Shown in pieces: positions 38,649-51,465 of a stretch of 64,000 nt of DNA. Source of the DNA: Deinococcus alpinitundrae (GTDB lineage: Bacteria > Deinococcota > Deinococci > Deinococcales > Deinococcaceae); contig NZ_WXZL01000012.1 in NCBI RefSeq assembly GCF_009982895.1, positions 62,001-126,000 of the forward strand, given 5' to 3'. Position 1 is the stretch's first letter, and each line of letters starts with the position of its first letter. The notes below the pieces were generated by a model, which worked only from the letters and a program-made list of their open reading frames with translations, had not been told where the DNA came from and made no database searches. A program made the translations under genes and the position numbers.

Positions 38649-39059
38649 TCAGCCCGCTTGCTTGAGGGACGCACTCACCTCGGCCAGCGTGATGTGGGCG
38701 AGTCGAGCTTCCAGCGCGGCCTGGGCCTGTCCAAAGACATCGTCGAGCACCCCCTGAATCCTGGCCCCCACTGGGCAGGCCGGATTGGGGTGCGGATGGA
38801 TTTTGAGCATGCTGTTCGGCGCTTCGGCGGCCCGGTACACGTCGAGCAAGCTGATCTGCGAGGGCGGGCGGGTCAGGCGAGCGCCCGGCACGCCGCGCTG
38901 GGTGTTGAGCAGCCCGCTGCGGCGCAACAGCCCGGTCACTTGGCGAATAACCACCGGGTTGACCCCCACGCTGCCTGCGATGAACTCCGAACTCAGGGCT
39001 TCGGCCGAGGAGTCGATCAGCGACAGGATATGGACAGCGATGGAATAGTGGCTGTTCAT
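38649..39059 (-). CDS. Rrf2-family transcriptional regulator without an Fe-S cysteine cluster
   Basis: 136-residue winged-helix regulator: SIAVHILSLIDS, then the DNA-recognition region SVGVNPVVIRQVTGLLRRSGLL, the wing RGVPGARLTRPPSQISLLDVYRA. Only one Cys (PACPVG) is present, so it is unlike IscR/NsrR and closer to YwnA-type members that sense without a cluster. ATG 39059 has GGGAGGG upstream; the longer open frame to 39155 crosses its own promoter. A palindrome over its -10 suggests autorepression, and a similar inverted repeat precedes the QorB-like gene. Confidence 0.85.
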   Translation of the reverse strand: MNSHYSIAVHILSLIDSSAEALSSEFIAGSVGVNPVVIRQVTGLLRRSGLLNTQRGVPGARLTRPPSQISLLDVYRAAEAPNSMLKIHPHPNPACPVGARIQGVLDDVFGQAQAALEARLAHITLAEVSASLKQAG

Positions 39060-39080
39060 GGTGTCGGCCCTCCCATGCCT

Positions 39081-39115
39081 TGTAGGTATTTTACTTACAT
39101 CTTGGCGAATGTCAA
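39081..39115 (-). promoter_or_regulatory. Promoter and palindromic operator of the Rrf2-type regulator
   Basis: Minus-strand TTGACA (39115-39110) and TAAAAT (39093-39088) are separated by 16 bases. TGTAGGTATTTTACTTACA at 39081-39099 is an imperfect palindrome (arms TGTAnGTA and TACnTACA around three bases) overlapping the -10. It shares the half-site TGTAAG with the repeat before the QorB-like gene. Confidence 0.65.
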
Positions 39116-39206
39116 GAACGGTCCATTCTCCTGGTCGATCGGTGAACTGCAACACCGGGTGAAACCGCGTTCGGCAGCTTCACCCGGTGGCGCTGATTTG
39201 CGCTGG

Positions 39207-40481
39207 TTACTTCCGGTACACCTGGTAACTGCCGTTCTGAAAGCGGATGCTGCCGCCCTCGAAGTCGCCCGCCCAGCCGCCGTTCATCAGGAACTGGTCG
39301 CGGACGGGGAAGCCCAGGAAGCTGCCGGAGCCGCCGAGGCCCTGGTATTTTTTGAGCAGGTCGCCGGTCAGCCAGAAGGTGCCGTATTTCTCCGAGAAAT
39401 ACAGCGCTCCGCTTTGAAAAAAGCCGTAGAGGCCGGTGCTGCCGTAGGTGTTGCGGGTGATGATCTTCTCGTCGCCCGCCGCCCAGCCCAGCCGGGTGGG
39501 GGGTTTGGTGCCGCCGCTCTCGGCCTGACTCAGCGCCAGATAACGCTCCAGAATGCGTCCGTGCACGGCGTAGGCCCGGTTGCTGCCGTCGGCGTGCAAG
39601 ATGACAGCGCGTCCGTAAGCCGCCGCTCCGCTGAACTTCTGCCACACGCCGGTGCCCCAGCGCGACACGTAGCTCTCCGCGCTGCCGAGGGCCTGTGCGC
39701 CGCTGGTGCGGTCGAAGGCTTCGCGCACGGCGCTGTCGAAGCTGCCGTCGGCGCGCTCGCCGGGCTGAATGGTGGTGACGGGGGTGGGTTGCACGGGCAG
39801 CGGCTGGACCGGCGCGGGTTGGACTGGTGCAGGCTGCACGGGCGTGGGCGGCGGCACCAGCACGACCAGCGGGCCGGTGGCCTGCGGATTGCCCTGACCG
39901 CGCACGCCGACGCCGTAGTAGGTCACCGCTGTGACCCAGTCCTGGGCATCGAGGTCACCCACCGCCCCCGACAGCACCTGACCGAGCTGGGTTTCATTTT
40001 GCACTGTCACCGAGGCGAAGCCCTGTGCTCCGGCAAAGCTGGCCACTTCCGAGAGGTCGAGCGGGGAGCGGCTGGCCAGCGCCAGAATCCGGTCCTGACC
40101 GCGCGGGCCGCCCACCGTCAGGGTGTACTTTGCGCCCTGGCCGGGAAAGACCGTGCGCTGCCCGGCCGCCACGAAGTTGCCCTGGGGGCCGTCGTAGCCG
40201 TTGGGCACGAACAGACTGATCTCGCCCGCGCTGTTGACGTCGAACAGGTACACGTAGGCGTCCTGGGTAACCTGCACGCCCACCCGGATCGCCTCGCCGA
40301 TGCGGTAGTTGGCCGTGCCCCGGCCCTGGGCGTCCTTGCCCACCCACACCCGCACGCCGAGCGAGGGCTGCGCCGGGTTGACGATGATGCTCTGCGGACT
40401 GAGGGTGGCTCCGCTGGCGTGGGCAGGAGCGGCGAGGAGGGCGGCAGACAGGGCCAGCAGCAGAATTTTCGTGGTGGGCAT
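39207..40481 (-). CDS. Exported DUF4384 protein with a C-terminal LGFP-like domain
   Basis: 424-residue secreted protein. Signal peptide ILLLALSAALLAAPAHA; a DUF4384 domain from about residue 40 to 200 (RIGEAIRVGVQVTQDAYVYL, EISLFVPNGYDGPQ); a Pro/Val/Gln linker of repeated PAPVQP-type units at about 215-245; then a region ending in SFLGFPVRDQFLMNGGWAGD and FEGGSIRFQNG, which match the LGFP repeat thought to bind cell wall. GGAGG lies 6 bases before the ATG. Likely a wall-associated envelope protein. Monocistronic. Confidence 0.75.
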   Translation of the reverse strand: MPTTKILLLALSAALLAAPAHASGATLSPQSIIVNPAQPSLGVRVWVGKDAQGRGTANYRIGEAIRVGVQVTQDAYVYLFDVNSAGEISLFVPNGYDGPQGNFVAAGQRTVFPGQGAKYTLTVGGPRGQDRILALASRSPLDLSEVASFAGAQGFASVTVQNETQLGQVLSGAVGDLDAQDWVTAVTYYGVGVRGQGNPQATGPLVVLVPPPTPVQPAPVQPAPVQPLPVQPTPVTTIQPGERADGSFDSAVREAFDRTSGAQALGSAESYVSRWGTGVWQKFSGAAAYGRAVILHADGSNRAYAVHGRILERYLALSQAESGGTKPPTRLGWAAGDEKIITRNTYGSTGLYGFFQSGALYFSEKYGTFWLTGDLLKKYQGLGGSGSFLGFPVRDQFLMNGGWAGDFEGGSIRFQNGSYQVYRK

Positions 40482-40573
40482 AGGGAACCTCCAGACAGCA
40501 GAATTCAGATACTGCCCACTGTTGGCCCGCTGCCTGACTCAAAGCTGAACGGCGCGGCGATGTGAAGGCCGCG

Positions 40574-41450
40574 TCAGCTTCGGCCCGGCCCGCGCTGCAC
40601 TTCCCAGCGTCCATGCTGTTGCCGGTAGCCCAGCTTCTCGTTGACCCGTAGCATCGCAACGTTGGCGGTGTGTTTGTGGGTACGCACGCACATCACGCTG
40701 TCCGCTTTCGAGCGCCCGAGCAGTTCCGTTTTGAGCGCGTAGGCCAGATCTTGCCCGCGCGCGGCCTCACGCACGCTAGTCATCTGGTTGTAGGCCATGC
40801 CGGGAAGGTTCAGCGCTGCTGTAAAGCCGAGCAGTTCAGTGTCCCGGCGCGCGCACACCAGCCAGTCTGGATGCAATTGCGGATTGAACTGCAACGCTTT
40901 GCGGGCCGTCTCCCAGGACCATCTCGGCAGGCCCTGGGCGTCGGGTGTCTGGGCGAAGGTGTCGATCAGCAGGGCCGTGAGTTCGTTCCAGTCGCTCTGA
41001 CTGGCCCGCGTCATATCGCCGAGTTCAACGCCCGGTGGCAGCGGCGCGCGGTTTGGGTCAGGGGCGAAGGTCTACGGATTGAGGACGCTCTCGAAGCGGT
41101 GGGCGTGGAGGGCAAAGCCCCGTCGCTCAGCCCAGGCCAGGCCCGCTGAGTCGTCGTCTTCGATGTTGGCCTCAGCGCCGATCTGTGTCCGCGCCCGCGT
41201 GCCTACGGCTGCACCCACAAGCCCAGCCGTACCGAGCCGGGCGGGCCGAAGTCGTTGGGTGCCCATTCGCACACGGCCAACACCTCTGAGCCAGCCTCGA
41301 TCAGCCAGTGGGCCTGGTGGGGCAACCGCCCGGCGCGGGCCTTCAGGCTCGCCAGGTTACGCTACGGCCCAGCAGTGCGGCGTAGAGCGGCAGCAGGTGG
41401 GGCAAGTCATTCGCGACAACACGACGGGGCACCGTAGAAGACCTCAGCAT
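40574..41450 (-). pseudogene. Two-domain GNAT acetyltransferase, decayed by several lesions
   Basis: Starting at ATG 41450 the frame reads VVANDLPHLLPLYAALLGRS, stops, and resumes in another frame as HWLIEAGSEVLAVCEWAPND and GSVRLGLWVQP, followed by TAG. A third stretch contains EDDDSAGLAWAERRGF and ends LNP at a TAG (41074-41072). The same frame then continues as TFAPDPNRAPLPPGVELGD into a clean C-terminal GNAT domain (41014 to 40574, including VCVRTH-like MCVRTHKHTANVAMLRVNEKLGY). Together these are one double-GNAT protein with at least two frame changes and two stops. The last 146 codons alone remain open and might still be expressed. Confidence 0.65.
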
Positions 41451-41565
41451 CGCCTTCAGTGTAAGGATGCTGTGACAGTCAAGCTGTTCGGTTTCTGACG
41501 CAGGTGTGAGGCTTCCTCATGTTTGACACATCGTCAGATGCGGGCCAGCCGTTACGCTGAGGATC

Positions 41566-42096
41566 ATGAAGCGTCTGTCTCAGGGAGCGGTCACCGTGTT
41601 TTTCGGCTTGATGGCCACGGGGTTGGCCCAGGCCGCCACGGCCCAACTGTCCAATTTGCCGCTCAGCGTGGAAACCAGCGACAGTCTGCTGACGCTGACC
41701 CCCGCCGCCATCCAGAAGATCTACCCGGTCCAGAGCCGCCCCGAAGCGGTCTTTCTGACCAACGACAAAAAAGTGACGATGGGTTTTGAGTGGCGTCAGG
41801 CCGCGCTCAAGCCGGGCGAGGTCAGCGGGCTGGTCAACCAGTTCCCCGCCGTCATCAAGGCGCAGGTGGCGGGCCTCAAGACGCTCACGCCCAAGCTGCT
41901 CACCATTCAGGGCACCCCCTGGGCGCAATTCATCTACACCCTGGCGGGCAAGAACGGCGACTTGCGCCGCGAGATGCTGGTCACCAGCGCCCAGGGCCGC
42001 ATGCTGATCCTGAACGTGGATTCGTCGGTCAAGGATTACAGCACCAACGACATCGCTGTGCGGACCTTCGTCAACGGCATCAAGCTGTCGCAGTAG
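41566..42096 (+). CDS. Secreted protein of unknown function
   Basis: 176-residue protein with a signal peptide (VTVFFGLMATGLAQA, cleavage expected near residue 24). The mature part is a small beta-rich domain: LPLSVETSDSLLTLTPAAIQ, KVTMGFEWRQAALKPGEVSG and ILNVDSSVKDYSTNDIAVRTFVNG. No family is recognised. TACGCT ends 7 bases before the ATG, so it is probably leaderless. It stands alone between the decayed acetyltransferase and nurA. Confidence 0.72.
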   Translation: MKRLSQGAVTVFFGLMATGLAQAATAQLSNLPLSVETSDSLLTLTPAAIQKIYPVQSRPEAVFLTNDKKVTMGFEWRQAALKPGEVSGLVNQFPAVIKAQVAGLKTLTPKLLTIQGTPWAQFIYTLAGKNGDLRREMLVTSAQGRMLILNVDSSVKDYSTNDIAVRTFVNGIKLSQ

Positions 42097-42229
42097 GGCT
42101 CAGATACGGGGCTAGGGCCGGGGCTGCCGCGAGGTGGCCCTTTGTGTTGCCGCCTGCGCCACGTTCTGCTTCCAACAAAACTTCAGGTCCAAACACCGCT
42201 TCCAAACATCAGCCGCTAGAATGCCCGGC

Positions 42230-43255
42230 ATGCAGATTCGTCTCGACCCCTGGCCTGTGGACACCTTCGACGGCCAACTGACCCTCACGCCGTTTCAGGG
42301 CGAACTGATTGACGTGGAGACCCCCCGATGGGCGGCCATCGCGCCCCGGCCCATTCCCCAGCGCCTGACGCGGGTGTATGTCGTGGACGGCAAGCAGCGC
42401 ATGGAGGCCCGGCTACACGTCACCGACGATGCCGGGCGAGAGGGGCACGCCGGATTCGGAGCGTACGTGGCGGGCGCGGTCGATCTGTGTCCGCACGGCT
42501 CGCGCCAGGCCGAACTGCTGAGTGTCCGGGCGCGGCGTGTGCTGGCCCACGCGCCCGATCTGGGGGTCAGTCCGCTGCGGCTCTCGCCCCGGCACCCGCA
42601 GACCGGTGAACTGAGTTACGCGCTCCTGGCGACCCAGCCGGGCGGCCACCCCAACGCGCCGCTTCAGGCCGTGCAGGGGGCCATGCTGGCGCACGAGCAG
42701 GAACTCTCGCACGGCCTGGCCTCCGCCGTGCCGTTCGACGACACCGACGACCGCGAGCACCTCACGGCGCTGACCATTCAGGACGGCACCCTCCGCTCCC
42801 AAAACCTCGGCGGCGCGGTGGTGGGCTGCGTCAAGACCATCCAGACGCTGTATCTGCCCACCGACCGGGCGCAACTGCTCTCCGAACTGCGGCCCGGCGA
42901 GCGCACCCCGATTCTGCATATGCGCTACGACAACAACCGCGTGGTGCGCTTCATCTGGTACGTGCGGCTGTGCCAGGCGGCCTTTTATCAGCACCCGATG
43001 TCCGGTGTGATGCGCCTGGAAATGTACGCGCCCGAGGACAGCGACTTTTTGCCGCCCATCGTCCGGCAGGTGGCCAACCTCAGCGGTGAGCTGCTGTGCA
43101 AGCTGGCCAGTCAGGCGCACAAGGACCCGCGCGCGCCGCAGAACCTTATTCCCACGGCGGCCCTGGAGCAGGCCATGGGCCGCGCGATGGGCAGCCTGGA
43201 TCTGGTGACCCGCCGCATCCGCTCACACCTGGCCCGCGAACTGGGCGTGGTGTGA
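42230..43255 (+). CDS. nurA: NurA-like 5'-3' DNA nuclease
   Basis: 341-residue nuclease that pairs with HerA to resect DNA ends. The active-site Asp is in [16 protein letters not shown]; other family segments are [51 protein letters not shown] and the C-terminal [25 protein letters not shown] lies at 42217-42222, 7 bases before ATG 42230, so this start is preferred to the in-frame ATG at 42221, which overlaps the -10. herA follows after 64 bp. HerA/NurA proteins of D. radiodurans have been studied and are implicated in double-strand break repair. Confidence 0.87.
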   Translation: MQIRLDPWPVDTFDGQLTLTPFQGELIDVETPRWAAIAPRPIPQRLTRVYVVDGKQRMEARLHVTDDAGREGHAGFGAYVAGAVDLCPHGSRQAELLSVRARRVLAHAPDLGVSPLRLSPRHPQTGELSYALLATQPGGHPNAPLQAVQGAMLAHEQELSHGLASAVPFDDTDDREHLTALTIQDGTLRSQNLGGAVVGCVKTIQTLYLPTDRAQLLSELRPGERTPILHMRYDNNRVVRFIWYVRLCQAAFYQHPMSGVMRLEMYAPEDSDFLPPIVRQVANLSGELLCKLASQAHKDPRAPQNLIPTAALEQAMGRAMGSLDLVTRRIRSHLARELGVV

Positions 43256-43319
43256 AGATGCAGAAAGCAAGACGGTATTTCCGGCAACCAGGGAGGGTCG
43301 TCTCCAGGCGGTCAGCCGC

Positions 43320-45179
<1,860 letters not shown>

Positions 45180-45252
45180 TGAACGGCTCCGGCACTCTTT
45201 GACAGGCTTTTGACAACTTGGCGGCTAGGCTGAGGGCAGGAGGAAGTCGACT

Positions 45253-45521
45253 ATGCCCAGGGCGCAGGCTGGCGAGGGATTGACCGGAGCCGTCATCTTC
45301 ATCACGGCGCAGATGCCCGGCGGTGTGGTCCTCGACACCCAGGGTCTGCGGCACGCGCCCATCAGCCGCGACGACCTGTTGGTGATTGAGGCGAATCTGC
45401 GGCTCTTTGAAGCCTCGCGCTCATCAAGGACCCGCTGGCCGCCCAGTACATGCGTCAGGCTGCCCAGGACCGACTGGGCCAACAGGCTGCCAAGCTGCTG
45501 GCAGACGAGCAGCCCCGCTGA
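45253..45521 (+). pseudogene. Small gene of unknown function with a probable one-base frameshift
   Basis: ATG 45253 has AGGAGGAAG upstream. The frame encodes GAVIFITAQMPGGVVLDTQG and VIEANLRLFEASR, then turns into Ser/Pro/Trp-rich nonsense. From about 45420 the next frame encodes a plausible helix, IKDPLAAQYMRQAAQDRLGQ followed by QAAKLLADEQPR and a stop at 45519-45521. One missing base near 45418-45423 would join the two into an 89-90 residue protein. No family is recognised. It may be a real lesion or a sequence error. Confidence 0.4.
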
Positions 45522-45573
45522 GTGGCACGGTTTGAGCAGCACGTAAGCCCCGGGCCTGTCCTAGACTTCCCAT

Positions 45574-46095
45574 ATGGACCCTGCCGATGCCCAGCGCCTG
45601 ATCGCCGCCGCCGTGGAGCCTGCCGAAGCCTGGGCCGACCTGGGAGCAGGCAGCGGCACCTTCGCGGCGGCGCTCTCGGCCCTGCTGGGGCCGGACGGCT
45701 CGGTGCTGGCCATCGACAGAGATATCCGTGCGCTGGGGCGCGTGCGGGGTGTGGCAGGCGGCGCAGCGGTGCGGACGCTCGGGGCCGACTTTACCGCCCT
45801 GCCGCTGATCCCCTTGCAAAACGGCCTGCTCCTGGCCAACGCGCTGCATTTCTTCAAGGATCAGCGCGCCACGCTCGAACGCTTGCGCGGCTTGCTGCGG
45901 CCACCAGGCAAGCTGGTCGTGCTGGAGTACGACCTTGAGCGCAGCTCCCTCTGGGTGCCTTACCCGCTCTCGTTCGCCAAGTTGCAAAAGCTCTGCGCCG
46001 AGTTGGACTGGCCCGCGCCGCGCAGGCTGGCCGATCAGCCCTCGCGTTGTCAGCGCTCCGGAATGTACTCGGCGCTGATCACGCCCCTGGCCTGA
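45574..46095 (+). CDS. Class I SAM-dependent methyltransferase
   Basis: 173-residue Rossmann-fold methyltransferase. SAM motif I is AWADLGAGSGTFAAALSALL, the acidic ribose-binding residue is in VLAIDRDIRALG, and motif IV/V is NGLLLANALHFFKDQ. The rest (LLRPPGKLVVLEYDLE) is typical of small-molecule methyltransferases. TAGACT ends 6 bases before ATG 45574 (leaderless). The gene stands alone between herA and recG. The substrate is unknown. Confidence 0.82.
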   Translation: MDPADAQRLIAAAVEPAEAWADLGAGSGTFAAALSALLGPDGSVLAIDRDIRALGRVRGVAGGAAVRTLGADFTALPLIPLQNGLLLANALHFFKDQRATLERLRGLLRPPGKLVVLEYDLERSSLWVPYPLSFAKLQKLCAELDWPAPRRLADQPSRCQRSGMYSALITPLA

Positions 46096-46396
46096 GCCGC
46101 CCGAGACCAAGCCGCCGAATGTTCAGGCCATTTTCGTGCGGCGACACCGCCTTTGATAATCCTTCGACGCCCGGTGGCGCTCACTGAGGCCAGGTCAGGC
46201 CCCCCTCCATTCCGTGGGCGACGACAGCAATCTGGTCAGCAAGCGGCAAGGCGGGGTGGCACTGCGGGTGTCCAAGGTGATCTGCTTTTATACCTGCGAC
46301 TGAGCACGCTCGCGACTGAACAGCCCTCGGACTCGTCGACCCTCTCCGCGCTTCGGCCCATTTGCCCTCACCTTGCGCCGCTAAACTGCACCCTGT
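46096..46396. other. 301-bp intergenic region before recG; no gene supported
   Basis: Between the methyltransferase and recG. Open frames here are short and change composition midway; one (46153-46467) runs into recG out of frame and is not credible. Near the end, TAAACT at 46382-46387 is a likely -10 for recG, 9 bases before its ATG. No terminator or repeat was found. Confidence 0.5.
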
Positions 46397-48748
<2,352 letters not shown>

Positions 48749-49050
48749 GTGAGGGTCCGCGCTGGGGTTGGTGTGGACTGGACGTTAAGGTCCGTTCATC
48801 CGACTGTGACAACCATGTGACGTTGTGTACGTAACATAGTTGTCACAGCGCACAATTTAAAAGCGGGCCGAGTGAAGTCCGCCGCGCAGCAGGAACCCTT
48901 CTTAAGCCTCAAGCCGGAAGTGGTTTCTTCTTTTTGGCTCCCGTCACTCAAGAGTTGGCCGAGAACCGATGCTGAGGACAATCTCCGGAACCTGCCTGCC
49001 GCTTCACGCACCTGACCCAGCTGTCTCATCTGGCCGCGCTCTCCTGAGCC
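48749..49050. other. 302-bp intergenic region after recG containing a long palindrome
   Basis: Holds the 45-bp nested palindrome at 48804-48848 and otherwise no gene. A short plus-strand open frame from 48969 overlaps the lipoprotein gene out of frame and is rejected. The part from 48849 includes an AT-rich stretch (AATTTAAAAG) and a CTTCTTTTTGG tract, but no clear -35/-10 pair was found. Confidence 0.5.
48804..48848. promoter_or_regulatory. 45-bp nested palindrome, candidate operator or hairpin
   Basis: The outer arms CTGTGACAAC (48804-48813) and GTTGTCACAG (48839-48848) are perfectly complementary. Inside them a second palindrome has arms ATGTnACGT and ACGTnACAT around five bases. The whole element is therefore symmetrical over 45 bp about one centre near 48826. 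It starts 56 bases after the recG stop and 203 bases before the next gene. It could bind a multimeric regulator or fold as a hairpin; no T-run follows, so a simple terminator is less likely. Confidence 0.65.
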
Positions 49051-50199
49051 ATGACCGTTTCTCCGCTGAACCCAGCCCGGCTGGGCCTGCTCTTTGCCCT
49101 GAGTCTTGCTCTGGGGGCCTGCGCCTACGTGCGCGGCCCCAATACCGCTGCGCCGGAGCTTGGCCTGACGCTGCCCGCCGGATTTCACGCCGAGGTCTAC
49201 GCTTCGGGCTTCAAGAAGCCGCGCCTGATGGCGACCTCTGCCAATGGCGACGTGTTCGTCAGCGACTTGGACGCCGGGCAGGTGGACGTGTTGCTCGACC
49301 GCAACGGGGACGGCACACTCGATGCCAAGCAGGTGTTTGCCAGCGGCCTCAACGAGCCGCACGGCTTGGCCTTTCACAAGGGCTTTCTCTACGTGGCCGA
49401 CACCGACGCGGTGGTGAGATTTCCCTACGCGGCGGGCGATACGGCGGCCAGTGCCGCGCCCGAGAAGCTCGTCGATCTGCCGGTCAAGGGCAAGCACTAC
49501 TCGCGCACGGTGGTCTTCGGGCCGGATGACAAGATGTATGTGGCGGCGGGCAGCGACTGCAACGCCTGTGAGGAGACGGACCCCAAGCGGGCCGCCGTGT
49601 GGGTCTACGATGAGAACGGCCAGCAGGGTCGGCCCTACGCTACCGGCCTCAGGAATGCGGTGGGGCTGGCCTGGCAGGGCGGTACCTTCTACGCCAGCGC
49701 CAACGGGCGCGACCTGCTCGGCAACGACACCCCGCCCGAATCGTTTTTCAAGCTGCAAGACGGTGCGAATTACGGCTGGCCCTACTGCTACCCGCTGGCC
49801 GCCGGGGCCAAGCAGACCTGGGACCAGGAGTTCGGCAAGAAGGATCAGGCCTACTGTGACGCGGCCCAGCCGTCGTTCGCCACCACCACCGCCCACGCCG
49901 CGCCGCTGGGCATCGCCTTCTACACGCCTGCCCAGGGCGCGGCCAGGGCATTTCCCGCCAAATACGACGGGCTGATGTTCGCGGCGCTGCACGGCTCCTG
50001 GAACCGGCTGCCGCAGTCGGGTTACAAGGTCATCACCGTTAATCCGCAGACCGGCGAAACCCAGGACTTCCTGAGCGGCTTTCACAGTGGCCTGAGCACC
50101 TCCGGGCGTCCGGTAGACGTGCATGCGGCCCCCGACGGCTCGCTGCTGCTGACCGACGACGGCAATGGGCTGATCTACCGCATCTCGTACAGCCAGTAA
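49051..50199 (+). CDS. PQQ-dependent sugar (sorbosone-type) dehydrogenase, lipoprotein
   Basis: 382-residue lipoprotein (LLFALSLALGAC, lipobox Cys24) with a beta-propeller domain of the sorbosone/soluble glucose dehydrogenase family: LPAGFHAEVYASGFKKPRL, GDVFVSDLDAGQVDVLLDR, GLNEPHGLAFHKGFLYVADT, GANYGWPYCYPLAAG and ALHGSWNRLPQSGYKVI. It is a paralogue of the gene at 18481, with the same GWP[F/Y]CY and GSWNR landmarks, but membrane-anchored and not linked to an SOD fusion. It lies downstream of the palindrome at 48804-48848, which may control it. Substrate unknown. Confidence 0.82.
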   Translation: MTVSPLNPARLGLLFALSLALGACAYVRGPNTAAPELGLTLPAGFHAEVYASGFKKPRLMATSANGDVFVSDLDAGQVDVLLDRNGDGTLDAKQVFASGLNEPHGLAFHKGFLYVADTDAVVRFPYAAGDTAASAAPEKLVDLPVKGKHYSRTVVFGPDDKMYVAAGSDCNACEETDPKRAAVWVYDENGQQGRPYATGLRNAVGLAWQGGTFYASANGRDLLGNDTPPESFFKLQDGANYGWPYCYPLAAGAKQTWDQEFGKKDQAYCDAAQPSFATTTAHAAPLGIAFYTPAQGAARAFPAKYDGLMFAALHGSWNRLPQSGYKVITVNPQTGETQDFLSGFHSGLSTSGRPVDVHAAPDGSLLLTDDGNGLIYRISYSQ

Positions 50200-50313
50200 C
50201 GTCAGGCGGGCAGATCCCTGTATGAGGAGTGGTGTGCCCAGCGGCCAAGCGTCGTCATCGGCGTCGTTCCGGATAAGAAGGTGAGTCCTTTCACGATGAG
50301 GCTGCTGCTGTGC

Positions 50314-51465
50314 TCAGGAGGCGGGCAGCGACCAGCGCATGGTGAATACGTCGGCCAGCTTCGGCGCACTGATGGGGCGCAGCGCGGCGCGCATCAGCGC
50401 TTCGCGGGCCGGAACGAGTAACGGGGTCAACGGGCGGCCCAGCCACATGTTGATTTCGGCCTGCCGCGCCGCCCGGCGGGCCGAGCGCAGCCGGGCCGCA
50501 CTGAACTGTTCAAGCGGGCGCGTGTCGAAGGGCTGACCCTGCACCGCCTGCTCCAGCAGCGGCGCGAGGGCGGCGGCGTCGAGCCAGCCGAGGTTCATGC
50601 CCTGCCCGCCGATGGGGCTGACCTCGTGGGCAGCGTCCCCGATCAGCACGGCGCGGCCCCGCAGCATCGTCTGCGCGGCGTGCCTGCGGGTCTCGAAGGC
50701 GCTGAGCATGCTGCATTCCTGGGCAGGTACGTGCAGGCCGGTGCGCTCGGCTAGGAGGGTGCTCAGGTCGGCGGCGCTGGCAGTCAGGCGCAGCGACGGC
50801 GTGTAGGCCACCCAGCGCCGCCGTTGACCCGGCAACGGAAACGACTCGACGATGCCGCCGGAGTCCAGCTGCAGTACGGCCCGCGACCCGTAGGCGGTGG
50901 TATCGGGAAAGTCTCCCATCAGGTAAGTGTCGGGGTAGGTGCGGCCCCGGAAGGCGACGCCCAGCAGCGAGCGGATCAGGCTTCTGCGACCGTCGGCCCC
51001 GACCACGAAACGGGCCTGCAAGGTCGTCTCGGCTTCGCCTTCCAGTGCCCTGACGGTGACACGTTCATTCGTCTGGGTCAGGCTCTGCACGACCACGCTG
51101 CGCCGGAGCGAGTGTGGGGCCAGTTCACTCAGCCGAGCCTCCAGAAGTTTCTCGGTGTCGTGCTGCGGCAGCACCAACACAAACGGATAACGCGGTGAGA
51201 CGCCCGCGAAATCCAGTTCCCCAACCACACCGCCCGGCCCGCGCAGCACGCCGCTGCGCACCGGAACGCCTGCCTGCACCGCCGCTTGCGCCGCGCCGAC
51301 GCGCTCGAACAATTCCAGCGCGGGTGGGTGCAGCCCTACTGCCCGCGAGTGGGAGCTGGTAGCTGTGCGGCGCTCCAGCACCTGAAAACTGAGGCCACGC
51401 TGGGCCAGCAGGCACCCCAGAAACAGACCCACCGGACCGCCACCCACGATCAGGACGTCAAGCAT
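50314..51465 (-). CDS. FAD-dependent aromatic monooxygenase, PHBH type, in the PKS operon
   Basis: 383-residue flavoprotein hydroxylase. FAD motif VLIVGGGPVGLFLGCLLAQRG at the N-terminus, the DG motif VVGADGRRSLIRSLLG, and the second FAD motif GRAVLIGDAAHEVSPIGGQGMN. These three identify the p-hydroxybenzoate-hydroxylase class, which hydroxylates aromatic rings using NAD(P)H. It is the third gene after a type III PKS and a methyltransferase, overlapping the latter by 8 bases, so the likely substrate is the polyketide-derived aromatic product (inference). Confidence 0.88.
   Translation of the reverse strand: MLDVLIVGGGPVGLFLGCLLAQRGLSFQVLERRTATSSHSRAVGLHPPALELFERVGAAQAAVQAGVPVRSGVLRGPGGVVGELDFAGVSPRYPFVLVLPQHDTEKLLEARLSELAPHSLRRSVVVQSLTQTNERVTVRALEGEAETTLQARFVVGADGRRSLIRSLLGVAFRGRTYPDTYLMGDFPDTTAYGSRAVLQLDSGGIVESFPLPGQRRRWVAYTPSLRLTASAADLSTLLAERTGLHVPAQECSMLSAFETRRHAAQTMLRGRAVLIGDAAHEVSPIGGQGMNLGWLDAAALAPLLEQAVQGQPFDTRPLEQFSAARLRSARRAARQAEINMWLGRPLTPLLVPAREALMRAALRPISAPKLADVFTMRWSLPAS

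Noticed and set aside
38613..40565. 650-codon plus-strand open frame
   Set aside because: Antisense to the Rrf2 regulator and the DUF4384 gene, both of which have clear domains and ribosome sites.
45199..45231. Double TTGACA before the small gene at 45253
   Set aside because: The two hexamers are 21 and 10 bases from TAGGCT, neither a workable spacing, so no promoter is called.
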